Origin: an uncultured Christensenellaceae bacterium
GTDB lineage: Bacteria > Bacillota > Clostridia > Christensenellales > Borkfalkiaceae
Direction: 5' to 3'
Assembly (NCBI GenBank): GCA_910586825.1
Contig: CAJUJF010000001.1
Span: 97,615-161,614, forward strand
Length of the DNA: 64,000 nt
Shown here: one piece after another, positions 1-8,028 of the stretch
How the letters are laid out: each line of letters starts with the position of its first letter
How positions within the stretch are numbered: the first letter of the stretch is position 1
Position numbers and translations under genes: made by a program
The notes under the pieces: generated by a model
The model's database searches: none
What the model was told of the DNA's origin: nothing
The model's input: only the letters and a program-made list of their open reading frames with translations

Positions 1-325
1 CATGGCGCGTTACATCTGCAAAAATATCGTCGCGGCGGGGCTTGCCGACGAAATAGAAATTCAGCTCGCGTACGCGATCGGGGTCGCGCATCCCGTGTCC
101 GTGTTCGTCGATACGTTCGGGACGGGAAAGCTTCCCGACGACGAATTGGCGGCAGTGGTCGCAAAAGAGTTCGATCTCCGTCCGGCGGCGATCATTCGTT
201 CGTTGCGCTTGCGCCGTCCGCTTTACGCGGGGACCGCGGCGTACGGGCATTTCGGAAGAGACGGTTTCCCGTGGGAGGAGACCGACCGCGCGGAATCGTT
301 GAAAAAATATCTTAACGGAGTTTAA
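1..325 (+). CDS. metK: S-adenosylmethionine synthetase, C-terminal part
   Basis: Only the last 107 or so codons are in the window; the gene begins upstream. MetK makes S-adenosylmethionine from methionine and ATP in the cytoplasm. The fragment carries the conserved end of the family: ARYICKNIVAAGLADEIEIQ, then the YAIGVAHPVSVFVDTFGTGK stretch and a closing region with AYGHFGR. The reading frame is open at the left edge, so the internal ATG at position 2 is not a start. The stop at 323-325 lies one base before the next gene, so metK and bioY are probably co-transcribed. Confidence 0.93.
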   Translation, partial: MARYICKNIVAAGLADEIEIQLAYAIGVAHPVSVFVDTFGTGKLPDDELAAVVAKEFDLRPAAIIRSLRLRRPLYAGTAAYGHFGRDGFPWEETDRAESLKKYLNGV

Positions 326-326
326 A

Positions 327-905
327 ATGAAAAAAGCAAGAGAAGGCGGCGACGTTAAAAAGAGCGGTATCCGCCGCAGCGTTGCGCGCGAGATCGCATA
401 CATAGCGCTCTCTGTTTCCCTGATCACCGTCTGCGCCTGGATTTCCTTTCCGGTCATGCAGGTGCCCATCACGTTGCAGACGCTCGCCGTCGCGCTCATC
501 GGCGCGCTCATGGGCTGGAAACGCGGGCTGGCGGCGATCTTCGTCTACATTCTCATGGGGCTGATCGGGATTCCCGTATTCTCGCGGTTCAACTCCGGCG
601 TCGGCGCGCTGTTCGGTCCCACGGGGGGATATATCTTCGGATTTCTCTTTCTGGCGCTCGTTCCCGCGCTGTGCAAATACATTCCGTTAAAGAATAAGTG
701 GGGCAGAGCGGGGATATTTTTCGCCGCGAGCGTCGTGGGCGAAACGCTCTGTTATCTGTTCGGAACCGTCTGGTTTATTTTGATGTATCACTGCACGCTC
801 GAATATGCGCTTGCCACATGCGTGGTTCCGTTCATTGTTCCCGATCTCGTGAAGTTCGTCGTTGCCGCGGCGCTTGCCGCGCGGTTGGAAAAATACGTGA
901 AATAA
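327..905 (+). CDS. bioY: BioY-family biotin transporter substrate-binding subunit
   Basis: A 192-residue integral membrane protein with about six hydrophobic segments. The family is the S-component of ECF-type transporters that bind biotin in the membrane. Family hallmarks visible are VPITLQTLAVALIGALMG near residues 45-65, the GIPVFSRFNSGVGALFGPTGGYIFGF block around 85-110 and the PFIVPDLVKFVVAA end. No ECF ATPase or EcfT gene is adjacent, so it either uses a shared energising module encoded elsewhere or acts alone. It follows metK by one base. The link with metK is common neighbourhood, not proof of shared function. Confidence 0.9.
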   Translation: MKKAREGGDVKKSGIRRSVAREIAYIALSVSLITVCAWISFPVMQVPITLQTLAVALIGALMGWKRGLAAIFVYILMGLIGIPVFSRFNSGVGALFGPTGGYIFGFLFLALVPALCKYIPLKNKWGRAGIFFAASVVGETLCYLFGTVWFILMYHCTLEYALATCVVPFIVPDLVKFVVAAALAARLEKYVK

Positions 906-1160
906 TGTAGAAAAAAGGCGCGGGTTTACAGTAATTCCCATGAGGAATTTTAGGCAAGCCGCAGGTTATAGAGAATTAGATATGGCATAGAGCTATACCT
1001 TTTCTATTGTATTTTAAGTATGGACGAACTTGGCTAATTGTAGTCTAGCGAGATATAAATACGTGCTATATAGCACGCAAAATTCAATCGGTTGCGCTCT
1101 TTTATTTTTCGTGATATAATGATTGTACGATAAACAGTAATTTAGCGGAGAACTTTGAAA
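906..1160. other. AT-rich intergenic region before the GNAT gene
   Basis: No coding region supported. Contains a weak hairpin with a short T-run (933-952) that may end the metK-bioY transcript, a 16-bp perfect palindrome (CGTGCTAT/ATAGCACG, 1062-1077) and the GNAT promoter. The base composition is clearly more AT-rich than the flanking chromosome and continues through the GNAT gene to about 1960. Confidence 0.5.
1092..1120 (+). promoter_or_regulatory. sigma-A promoter of the GNAT gene
   Basis: TTGCGC (1092-1097), 17-bp spacer, TATAAT (1115-1120) with an extended TGA just upstream. Confidence 0.7.
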
Positions 1161-1691
1161 ATGCTAATAGAGAAACCATTTGTTTCTTCAAGAATAACTG
1201 TACGGAATTATCAAAAGTCAGACCTGCCATATCTTACCGCAATGTGGTTTGATAAGGAAAACGGCAAATATATGAGCGACCCGACGGTGGAATATGTTGA
1301 TAGTGATTTTCAAAAAGCACTTGACAGTCTTGAAGATAGCCCAAACGGATATTATTTGACAGTTGTTTTAAACAGTTCTGATGAGATAATAGGTTCTGCT
1401 TGCATTTTCCCTGACGAAAAAAAGGAAATATTTGATATAGGATATTGTGTTCATAAGGGCTATTGGGGGAAAAGATTTGGGTCTGAACTATTGGCTTTAA
1501 TTGTTGCTTTGATACGCAATAATGGTGGCATTGAGATAACTGCGGAAGTTGCGCAAGATAATATTGCATCAAATAGATTGCTTGCAAATAACGGCTTTAA
1601 GATAAAAAAGAAATCGCAATTTAAAAAATATAAAATGAATATCTGTTTTAATAGTTACATTTATACTTTTAGTTGCGCTAATCAAACTTGA
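1161..1691 (+). CDS. GNAT-family N-acetyltransferase, probably acquired
   Basis: About 176 residues. The fold is that of RimJ/RimL-like acetyltransferases that move an acetyl group from acetyl-CoA to an amine. Visible features are an N-terminal ITVRNYQKSDLPYLTAMW strand-helix, the IGSACIF strand, the acetyl-CoA loop GYWGKRFGSELLALI and the closing NIASNRLLANNGFK motif. The ATG at 1161 is preferred over the TTG at 1155 because AGCGGAG (1144-1150) is at proper distance. Codons are rich in A/T (aaa, ata, tta), unlike every neighbour, and the surrounding spacers are AT-rich too. It has its own promoter and terminator. Substrate cannot be read from the sequence. Confidence 0.85.
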   Translation: MLIEKPFVSSRITVRNYQKSDLPYLTAMWFDKENGKYMSDPTVEYVDSDFQKALDSLEDSPNGYYLTVVLNSSDEIIGSACIFPDEKKEIFDIGYCVHKGYWGKRFGSELLALIVALIRNNGGIEITAEVAQDNIASNRLLANNGFKIKKKSQFKKYKMNICFNSYIYTFSCANQT

Positions 1692-1730
1692 ATTAAATTT
1701 CAATTTATCTTTTAAATAGTGTGTAGTTAA

Positions 1731-1763
1731 AGGCTCTCGAACGAAATGTCCGAGAGCCTTTTG
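1731..1763 (+). terminator. Rho-independent terminator of the GNAT gene
   Basis: AGGCTCTCG (1731-1739) pairs with CGAGAGCCT (1751-1759) around an 11-base loop, followed by TTTT. Confidence 0.88.
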
Positions 1764-1967
1764 TCATCGCTTGAAAGTTCAACTCTTAAAAATTTAGTTT
1801 TTTCACTCCCTATGGGAACTACGTTCTGTCCCGCGTTTTTCTTTTTACGGTTTTCACCGTTTTTTCACGCGGATACGGCGCTAAGGCAGTTTCAAAGCGC
1901 GCGATTGTGTTTATAACTTTATTATACTGTCACAGCATAGTATTAACGTGGATTTAAAAGGAGCGGC
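1764..1967. other. AT-rich spacer before the first ABC exporter
   Basis: No convincing gene. It holds a short ACGG/CCGT hairpin followed by a T-run (about 1847-1865) and a TATACT (1923-1928) that lacks a good -35 partner. AAAAGGAGCGGC just before 1968 is the ribosome-binding site of the exporter. Confidence 0.4.
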
Positions 1968-3716
1968 ATGTCGTATTTATTAAAGTATTTGAAAGCGAAA
2001 GACTGGATCTTCGCGATACTTAGCATCGGATTTATCGTCATGCAGGTGTGGCTGGAAATCAAACTTCCCGACTACACCCGCGAAATCACGCTGATCCTGC
2101 AAACGCAGTCGGGCGGCGTGGGGGAGATCTGGAAAAGCGGCGTCTGGATGCTCGCTTGCGCGTTGGGGTCGGTCGCCTGTTCCGTGATCACAAGTTGGTT
2201 TGTCGCGAAAATCGCTGCGGGTTTTTCCGCCCGCTTGCGCGACGAACTCTACTGCAAAGTGCAGTCTTTTTCCATGGAGGAGATCAACAAGTTCAGCACG
2301 GCGTCTCTCATCACCCGTTCTACGAACGACGTCCAGCAGGTGCAGATGTTCGTTGCGATCGGACTGCAAATGATCATCAAAGCGCCGATCACCGCGGTCT
2401 GGGCGATCAGCGTCATTTCGGGTAAGGAATGGCAGTGGTCGGTCGCGACGGCGGTTTGCGTCGCGGTCATGCTCGTCGGGATCCTTGCTATCATGCTGCT
2501 CGTTTACAAAAAGTTCCGCAAGATGCAGAAACTCACCGATCGGCTGAATCAGACCACGCGGGAAAATCTGACCGGTCTGCGCGTCATCCGCGCCTATAAC
2601 GCCGAAGGGTTCCAAGAGGGCAAGTTCGCCGCCGTGAACGAGGAGTTCACCAAGACCAATCTCTTCACGGGCAGAACGATGGCGTTCATGAATCCCTTGA
2701 TGTCCCTCGTCATGAACGGACTGAACGTTGCGATCTATTGGGTCGGCGCCGTGCTGATCAACGCGAACCCCGTGCAATTCGGCGTGCTGTTTTCGGACAT
2801 GGTCGTATTCATGAGTTACGGCATGCTGGTCGTTTTTTCGTTTATGATGCTCGCCGCGATATTCATGTTCGCGCCGCGCGCGTTCGTCTCCGCGGGGCGT
2901 ATCCGCGAAGTGCTGAAAACGGATTGCAGGATCGAAGACGGGAAGGGCGTGGGTGAAACCGAAGAGAAGGGCACGGTGGAATTCGAGAACGTATCCTTCC
3001 GTTATCCGGACGGCGGCGAAGACGTGTTGAGCGATATCAGCTTCCGCGCGGAAAGAGGGCAGACGGTGGCGCTGATCGGATCGACCGGTTGCGGAAAGAG
3101 TACCGTCGTCAACCTCGTGTCCAGATTTTACGATGCGACCGCCGGTCGCGTTTCGGTGGACGGTCACGACGTCAAAGACTACACGAAAGAAGAGCTGAAC
3201 AGAAAGATCAGTTACGTCTCGCAGAAAGCGGTGCTGTTCAGCGGCAGTATCCGCGAGAATATCGACTTCGGGGACAACGGCGCGGACGAGGCTTCCGTCA
3301 AACGCGCGGTGGCGATCGCCCAGAGTACCGATTTCGTGGAAAAACAGGAAAACGCCTACGACGGGCGGGTCGCGCAGAACGGCGCGAACTTTTCGGGCGG
3401 GCAGAAACAGCGACTTTCGATCGCGCGCGCCGTGGCGAGGAACGCGGAAATCTACATTTTCGACGACACGTTCTCCGCGCTCGATTATTCCACCGACCGA
3501 AATTTGCGCAAGGCGTTGAAAGAAGAGGTGAAAGACGCGACCTGCCTCATCGTCGCCCAGCGGATCGGCACGATCAAAGACGCCGATCTGATCCTCGTAT
3601 TGGATGGTGGAAAAGTCGTCGGCGCGGGCAAACACGAAGAATTGCTGAAAAATTGTCCGACGTATCTCGAAATCGCGAAGAGTCAGCTTTCAGAGGAGGA
3701 ATTGGGAAATGCCTAA
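1968..3716 (+). CDS. ABC exporter half-transporter, degenerate NBD subunit
   Basis: A 582-residue type IV ABC exporter: six membrane helices in residues 1-320, then an ATPase domain. Walker A GSTGCGKST begins at residue 371, signature FSGGQKQR near 475, Walker B ends in D499-D500, where D500 stands in place of the catalytic Glu. That substitution marks the degenerate-site partner in heterodimeric exporters such as TM287/288, LmrCD or BmrCD. The stop overlaps the start of the next gene, so the two are made together. Function is probably efflux of drugs, lipids or peptides at the cytoplasmic membrane; the substrate is unknown. Confidence 0.9.
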   Translation: MSYLLKYLKAKDWIFAILSIGFIVMQVWLEIKLPDYTREITLILQTQSGGVGEIWKSGVWMLACALGSVACSVITSWFVAKIAAGFSARLRDELYCKVQSFSMEEINKFSTASLITRSTNDVQQVQMFVAIGLQMIIKAPITAVWAISVISGKEWQWSVATAVCVAVMLVGILAIMLLVYKKFRKMQKLTDRLNQTTRENLTGLRVIRAYNAEGFQEGKFAAVNEEFTKTNLFTGRTMAFMNPLMSLVMNGLNVAIYWVGAVLINANPVQFGVLFSDMVVFMSYGMLVVFSFMMLAAIFMFAPRAFVSAGRIREVLKTDCRIEDGKGVGETEEKGTVEFENVSFRYPDGGEDVLSDISFRAERGQTVALIGSTGCGKSTVVNLVSRFYDATAGRVSVDGHDVKDYTKEELNRKISYVSQKAVLFSGSIRENIDFGDNGADEASVKRAVAIAQSTDFVEKQENAYDGRVAQNGANFSGGQKQRLSIARAVARNAEIYIFDDTFSALDYSTDRNLRKALKEEVKDATCLIVAQRIGTIKDADLILVLDGGKVVGAGKHEELLKNCPTYLEIAKSQLSEEELGNA

Positions 3717-5502
3717 ACCGACGCGCGGCGTGCCGCAGAAAGCAAAAGATACGAAAAAGGCGCTGCTCGATCTTGCGCATTACAGCAAAAAGTATTGGTG
3801 GATGATCGTTGTCGCCATGACCTGCGCCGTGGGTGCGACGGTGCTCGCGGTGCTGTCTCCCAATCAGACGGCGCGCCTTGCGGAGATCATCGAAGAGGGG
3901 ATCAGGACGGTCGGCAAGATCGATATGTCCGCGTTCATGACGGTGATCTACACGCTGATCGGAATGCTTGCGGGGAACATGGTGCTGAACTATGCGCAGC
4001 ACTTTATCATGACTTCCGTCGCCTGCGAGGTCACGCGAAGCATGCGGAAGGACATCAGCGAAAAAATCAACGTCATGCCGCTGTCGTACTTCGATTCGCA
4101 CAGTTTCGGGGATACCCTCTCGCGTGTGACGAACGACGTGGACACCGTTTCTCAATCCTTTTCCAACAGTATCGGGACTTTCATCACGGCGGTTTCCACG
4201 CTGATCGGCTGTACGGTCATGATGTTCGTCACCAAGTGGATTCTTGCGTTTGCGACGATCGGCGCGACGCTGATCGGTTTTGCGATCATGGCGGCGATCA
4301 TGGCGAAATCGCAAAAATATTTCATTGCCAGACAGCAGAGTCTCGCGCAGGTCAACGGACACGTGGAAGAGTATTTTGCGGGGCAGGCGGTAGTGCGCGC
4401 CTACAATGCGGAAGAGGATGCGCGCGAAGAGTTTCGCAGGCGGAACGAGGCGTTAAAGCGCAATACGTTCAAAGCGGAATTTCTGGGCGGGCTGATGCAG
4501 CCGCTCATGGGATTCATCGGGAATTTCGGCTATGTGGTCGTTGTGATCGTCGGCGCGGCGTTGGCGGCGGGCGGGAGTTTCGGCGTGACCTTTCCGATCA
4601 TTCTATCTTTCATGATCTACGTCCGTCAGTTCTCGTCGCCCTTGGGGCAGATCGCGCAGAGCATGGCGAACCTGCAATCCGCCGCGGCGGCAAGCGAACG
4701 GGTTTTCGAATTCCTGCACGAAGAGGAACTTTCGGACGAGAGTGGAAAGACGATGCGGATCGAAAACGTAAAGGGTGACGTGGAATTCGACGGGGTCAGA
4801 TTCGGATATTCCAAAGACAAGACGATCATTCACGGCTTCTCCGCAAAGGTCGCCGCGGGACAGAAAATCGCGATCGTCGGACCGACGGGCGCGGGAAAGA
4901 CCACGATCGTGAATCTGCTCATGCGTTTTTACGAGTTGGACGGCGGCGAGATCAAAGTGGACGGCGTGCCGATTTCAAGCGTCACGCGAGAGAACGTTCA
5001 CGATCTGTTCGGCATGGTGTTGCAGGACACTTGGCTCTTCGAAGGCACGTTGCGCGACAATCTCACCTACGGAAAACACGGTTTGTCGGATGCCGATTTG
5101 CTTCGCGTGTGCGAAGCGGCGGGGCTCGGGCATTTCGTGCGCACCCTTCCGTCGGGGCTGGATACCGTTCTGAACGATTCCGTCACCATCTCCGCGGGGC
5201 AGAAACAGCTCATCACCATTGCCCGCGCGATGGTGGAAAACGCGCCGATGCTGATTCTCGACGAGGCGACTTCCTCCGTCGATACGCGTACCGAAATTCA
5301 GATCCAGCGGGCGATGAACAAGCTGACCGAGGGGAGAACGAGTTTCGTGATCGCACATCGGCTTTCCACGATTCGGGACGCCGACATGATCCTGTACATG
5401 CAGGACGGCGACATTCGGGAAATGGGAACGCATACCGAGCTTCTTGCGAAAAACGGACTGTATGCGAAACTCTATAATTCTCAATTCGAGCAGGCGAGCT
5501 GA
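3709..5502 (+). CDS. ABC exporter half-transporter, catalytic NBD subunit
   Basis: A 597-residue partner of the preceding gene, overlapping it by 8 bases. Membrane domain first (about residues 25-330), then the ATPase with Walker A GPTGAGKTT from residue 391, signature ISAGQKQ near 495 and a full Walker B LILDEATSS with E519. The signature deviates from LSGGQ. In a heterodimer this signature pairs with the Walker sites of the upstream subunit, so one ATP site would be degenerate on both faces and the other canonical. This is the normal asymmetric exporter arrangement. Confidence 0.9.
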   Translation: MPKPTRGVPQKAKDTKKALLDLAHYSKKYWWMIVVAMTCAVGATVLAVLSPNQTARLAEIIEEGIRTVGKIDMSAFMTVIYTLIGMLAGNMVLNYAQHFIMTSVACEVTRSMRKDISEKINVMPLSYFDSHSFGDTLSRVTNDVDTVSQSFSNSIGTFITAVSTLIGCTVMMFVTKWILAFATIGATLIGFAIMAAIMAKSQKYFIARQQSLAQVNGHVEEYFAGQAVVRAYNAEEDAREEFRRRNEALKRNTFKAEFLGGLMQPLMGFIGNFGYVVVVIVGAALAAGGSFGVTFPIILSFMIYVRQFSSPLGQIAQSMANLQSAAAASERVFEFLHEEELSDESGKTMRIENVKGDVEFDGVRFGYSKDKTIIHGFSAKVAAGQKIAIVGPTGAGKTTIVNLLMRFYELDGGEIKVDGVPISSVTRENVHDLFGMVLQDTWLFEGTLRDNLTYGKHGLSDADLLRVCEAAGLGHFVRTLPSGLDTVLNDSVTISAGQKQLITIARAMVENAPMLILDEATSSVDTRTEIQIQRAMNKLTEGRTSFVIAHRLSTIRDADMILYMQDGDIREMGTHTELLAKNGLYAKLYNSQFEQAS

Positions 5503-5516
5503 AAAGCATATTAAAA

Positions 5517-5546
5517 AACGCCACGACAAACCGTCGTGGCGTTTTG
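5517..5546. terminator. Bidirectional terminator between exporter and aminopeptidase
   Basis: CGCCACGAC (5519-5527) pairs with GTCGTGGCG (5533-5541); A-run before and TTTT after, so it can serve both converging genes. Confidence 0.88.
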
Positions 5547-5552
5547 ATATTC

Positions 5553-6803
5553 TTATTCGATCGAAACGGCGTCTTCCCGCCATTCGACAGCGCTTGCGAA
5601 AAAGGCGTTCAAACCCTTTACCGCTTCGGAATAGTCGTCTTTCCGGATCGTCTCGACCGCGGAATGCATGGCGAGTTGCGCGATGCCGAGATCGACGGAA
5701 GGGACGCTGACCTGTCCGAGGCTGATCGCGCCGAGGGTGCTTCCGCTGCGCATGTCGGAACGGTTATAGAACGTCTGGTGCCTGACGCCCGCCCGCGAGA
5801 ACACGGTCTTGATCGCGGCGGCGGAGAGCGCGTTCGAGGTATACGCGCCGCCCGCATGACCCTTGATCACGATCCCGCCGCCCATCTTCGCGCGGTTCGT
5901 CGGGTCGCATTTTTCGGGGCGGTTGGGGTGAAGCGCGTGTGCGTTATCCATGGAGACGAGAAAGGAAGAGGAAATTGTGCGAAGATGCGCCTCTTCGTCG
6001 AGTCCGCGCGCCGCCGATATGCGCCGAAGCACGGAAGCGAGGAAATCTCCGCCTGCGCCGGAGCGGACGCGGCTGCCGATTTCTTCGCCGTCGAGGCATG
6101 CCGCGACGCAGATTCCGCCGTGTTCTTCTTCGGCGATCGCGCGCAGGGAGGCGTATACGCCGAGGAGGTTGTCGATGCGCGGCGCGGAAAGAAATTCTCC
6201 GTCGGCGCCGCTTTCGAACGGCGCTTCGTCGCACACGGCGAACAGATCGGCGGAGACGGGGTTCCCGACAAGCGCGGCAAAATCTTTCTTTTCGGTCGCG
6301 AGCAGGGGAAGCAGATCGGTCTGCGGATCGGGACGGAAGTTTTCGTTCGCTTCGCGGTTCATGTGAATGGCGAGAGAGGGGATCGTCACGCGGAACGCGC
6401 TCACGAAATTCTTCGCGCGAACGCCGCGTTCCGTCTCGTACACGGCGCGGCCGGCGATCTTTAACGGGCGGTCGAAAAAGGTGTAGTACAGGCCCCCGCC
6501 GTACGGCTCTACATTCAGCCTCGTAAATTCCGCGTCGGAAAGCGCGGCGTTTTCTTTCAGTTTAAAACAGGGCGAATCGGTGTGCGAAGCGACGATCTTG
6601 TACCCGCGTCCGTCTTTGCCGAGCGTAAACGCGATCAGCGCGCTTCCGTCGCGCGTCACGTAATATTTTCCGTTTTCGCGCAGGTTCCATTCGTCCTGCT
6701 CGGCAAGGGGGAGAAAACCCTTCTTTTTCAGGTATGCCGCCGCATTTTCCGTCGCCTGAAAGGCGGTGTAGGAATCTTTTAAAAATCCGATGAATTCTTT
6801 CAC
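5553..6803 (-). CDS. apeB: M18-family zinc aminopeptidase
   Basis: A 416-residue cytoplasmic metallopeptidase that removes N-terminal residues from peptides. M18 metal-site motifs are present in order: VASHTDSP (His), RIDNLLG (Asp), LDGEEIGSR (Glu-Glu), SMDNAHALHPN and the closing LAMHSAVE (His). Length is close to the family norm of about 430. The start is a GTG (complement of 6801-6803) with a modest GGGAA upstream; no better start lies nearby. It is transcribed away from spo0A and ends at a terminator shared with the exporter operon. Confidence 0.9.
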   Translation of the reverse strand: MKEFIGFLKDSYTAFQATENAAAYLKKKGFLPLAEQDEWNLRENGKYYVTRDGSALIAFTLGKDGRGYKIVASHTDSPCFKLKENAALSDAEFTRLNVEPYGGGLYYTFFDRPLKIAGRAVYETERGVRAKNFVSAFRVTIPSLAIHMNREANENFRPDPQTDLLPLLATEKKDFAALVGNPVSADLFAVCDEAPFESGADGEFLSAPRIDNLLGVYASLRAIAEEEHGGICVAACLDGEEIGSRVRSGAGGDFLASVLRRISAARGLDEEAHLRTISSSFLVSMDNAHALHPNRPEKCDPTNRAKMGGGIVIKGHAGGAYTSNALSAAAIKTVFSRAGVRHQTFYNRSDMRSGSTLGAISLGQVSVPSVDLGIAQLAMHSAVETIRKDDYSEAVKGLNAFFASAVEWREDAVSIE

Positions 6804-6831
6804 AGTTCGTTCCCGTTCCGTTTTTTTCTCA

Positions 6832-6860
6832 ATTATAACGCATTTTCATAAAAAACGCAA
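6832..6860 (-). promoter_or_regulatory. sigma-A promoter of the M18 aminopeptidase
   Basis: On the minus strand TTGCGT (6855-6860), 17-bp spacer, TATAAT (6832-6837). Confidence 0.7.
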
Positions 6861-6951
6861 TCGCTTTTTTCGCGGCAAAGAAGAAAACAAATGCGCCGCG
6901 TTGCCCAAAATACGACGGATTTTACCCAAGAAAGAAGTCGCAAAAAGTCGA

Positions 6952-6958
6952 TTCGACA
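6952..6958 (-). promoter_or_regulatory. possible Spo0A box
   Basis: TTCGACA on the plus strand is the complement of TGTCGAA, the core Spo0A binding sequence known from Bacillus. It lies about 60 bp upstream of the spo0A -35 element. A 7-mer occurs by chance often, so this is only suggestive of autoregulation. Confidence 0.3.
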
Positions 6959-7014
6959 TTTTTGTACAAAAAACAATTATTTTTGTAAAAAAATCTTTGA
7001 ATTTTGTACAAAAA
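6959..7014. promoter_or_regulatory. three phased TTTTGTA(C/A)AAAA sites upstream of spo0A
   Basis: TTTTTGTACAAAAA (6959-6972), TTTTGTAAAA (6981-6990) and TTTTGTACAAAA (7002-7013) have centres at 6965.5, 6986.5 and 7007.5, exactly 21 bp apart. The first and last are perfect palindromes. The third ends six bases before the spo0A -35. The layout is that of an operator for a dimeric regulator binding three times on one DNA face. The regulator is unknown. Confidence 0.6.
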
Positions 7015-7018
7015 TGAC

Positions 7019-7047
7019 TTTACAAATCCGAAACGCCGTTATATAAT
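7019..7047 (+). promoter_or_regulatory. sigma-A promoter of spo0A
   Basis: TTTACA (7019-7024), 17-bp spacer, TATAAT (7042-7047), 31 bases before the ATG. Confidence 0.75.
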
Positions 7048-7078
7048 GCAATTACTTTTTTTGTTCGAGGTATCGGTT

Positions 7079-7831
7079 ATGAAACGAATTTTGATTATGG
7101 AAGGCAACGCGGCGTTTGCGGGCGAGCTTTCCGATTGTTTTTCCGCCCACGGTTACGAGGTGTGCGGCGTGACGGACGACGGGGCGGAAGGGCTGAAACT
7201 TTTGGAGCAGTTCTCGCCGAACGTCGCCGTCATGAGCCTGTCGTTGAAGAATGCGGACGGGTTTACGGTAATGGAAACGGCGCGGCGCGAAGGCCGAAAG
7301 ACGGACTTTATCGTGATGGGGAATTTTGCCGACGATAAGATCATCAACCGCGCGATCGCGCTGGGGGCGCGTTACTATCTCATGAAGCCCGTGTCGGCGG
7401 AGATCGTGGGCGAGCGGGTCGCGGAAGTGATGAGTCCCGACGTTGCGCCCGTGCGCGAAAAGTTCGAGCGCAGGAGAGCGGGTTCGCTTGACGAGCGGAT
7501 CAGCAACATCTTTATCTCGATCGGAATTCCGCCGCATATCAAAGGGTATACATATCTGCGCGAGGGGATCAAGATGGCGGTAAACGACCCGCAGGTGATC
7601 AATAACGTCACGAAGGGGTTATATCCCGTGATCGGAGAAAAATACGCTTCGTCGGCGAGCAAGGTCGAGCGCGCGATCCGACACGCGATCGAAGTCGCCT
7701 GGAACCGCGGCAGAATCGACGCGGTGAACGCCATTTTCGGCGCGCGGGTATATATCGGCAGCGAAAAACCGACCAACAGCGAATTTATCGCGTTGGTTGC
7801 CGATAAGCTCATTTTGGAGAGCATGGTATAA
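7079..7831 (+). CDS. spo0A: Spo0A-family regulator with degenerate receiver domain
   Basis: 250 residues: a receiver-like domain (1-120), a short linker and the Spo0A DNA-binding domain (about 135-250). The C-terminal half is unmistakable: PPHIKGYTYLREGIKMAVND, ASKVERAIRHAIEVAWNRG and KPTNSEFIALVADKL. The receiver is not: the phospho-acceptor Asp is S53 (AGC at 7235-7237) in VMSLSLKNADG, the acidic pair is E8-G9, the Thr switch position is Met; only K103 remains. It therefore cannot be phosphorylated in the usual way. The ATG at 7079 matches the family start and follows a CGAGG. Known homologues control sporulation and stationary-phase genes; here the input must differ. No sporulation kinase or phosphorelay gene is nearby. 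Confidence 0.92.
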   Translation: MKRILIMEGNAAFAGELSDCFSAHGYEVCGVTDDGAEGLKLLEQFSPNVAVMSLSLKNADGFTVMETARREGRKTDFIVMGNFADDKIINRAIALGARYYLMKPVSAEIVGERVAEVMSPDVAPVREKFERRRAGSLDERISNIFISIGIPPHIKGYTYLREGIKMAVNDPQVINNVTKGLYPVIGEKYASSASKVERAIRHAIEVAWNRGRIDAVNAIFGARVYIGSEKPTNSEFIALVADKLILESMV

Positions 7832-7849
7832 GAATTCGAGCGGTCGTTT

Positions 7850-7882
7850 GAAAAAAGCGCGTCTGTCGGGACGCGCTTTTTC
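7850..7882 (+). terminator. terminator of spo0A
   Basis: AAAAAGCGCGT (7852-7862) pairs with ACGCGCTTTTT (7871-7881). Confidence 0.88.
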
Positions 7883-7945
7883 GCGTTCTTTCGCGATCCT
7901 TTTTACGCGGAATGAAAAAGTTGTGAAAAATTCGCTTTAATATCG

Positions 7946-7974
7946 TTGAAAAAAGCGCGTGGAAATGATATAAT
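7946..7974 (+). promoter_or_regulatory. sigma-A promoter of the ftsK operon
   Basis: TTGAAA (7946-7951), 17-bp spacer, TATAAT (7969-7974) with extended TGA at 7966-7968. Confidence 0.78.
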
Positions 7975-8028
7975 GTAATTTGAAATAATGTGTATTACTA
8001 TCCTTTTTAAGGATTCGGAGGACGAATC

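Noticed and set aside
1062..1077. 16-bp palindrome upstream of the GNAT gene as an operator
   Set aside because: Single short AT-rich palindrome in AT-rich spacer; no second copy or clear placement at the promoter, so kept only as a note.
928..1142. Direct repeat ACAGTAATT (928-936 and 1134-1142) as insertion footprint
   Set aside because: Nine bases, AT-rich, not flanking the gene on both sides; chance is likely.
1968..5502. Asp in place of catalytic Glu in the first exporter subunit as a mutation
   Set aside because: Normal for heterodimeric exporters with one degenerate ATP site; the second pair shows the same pattern.
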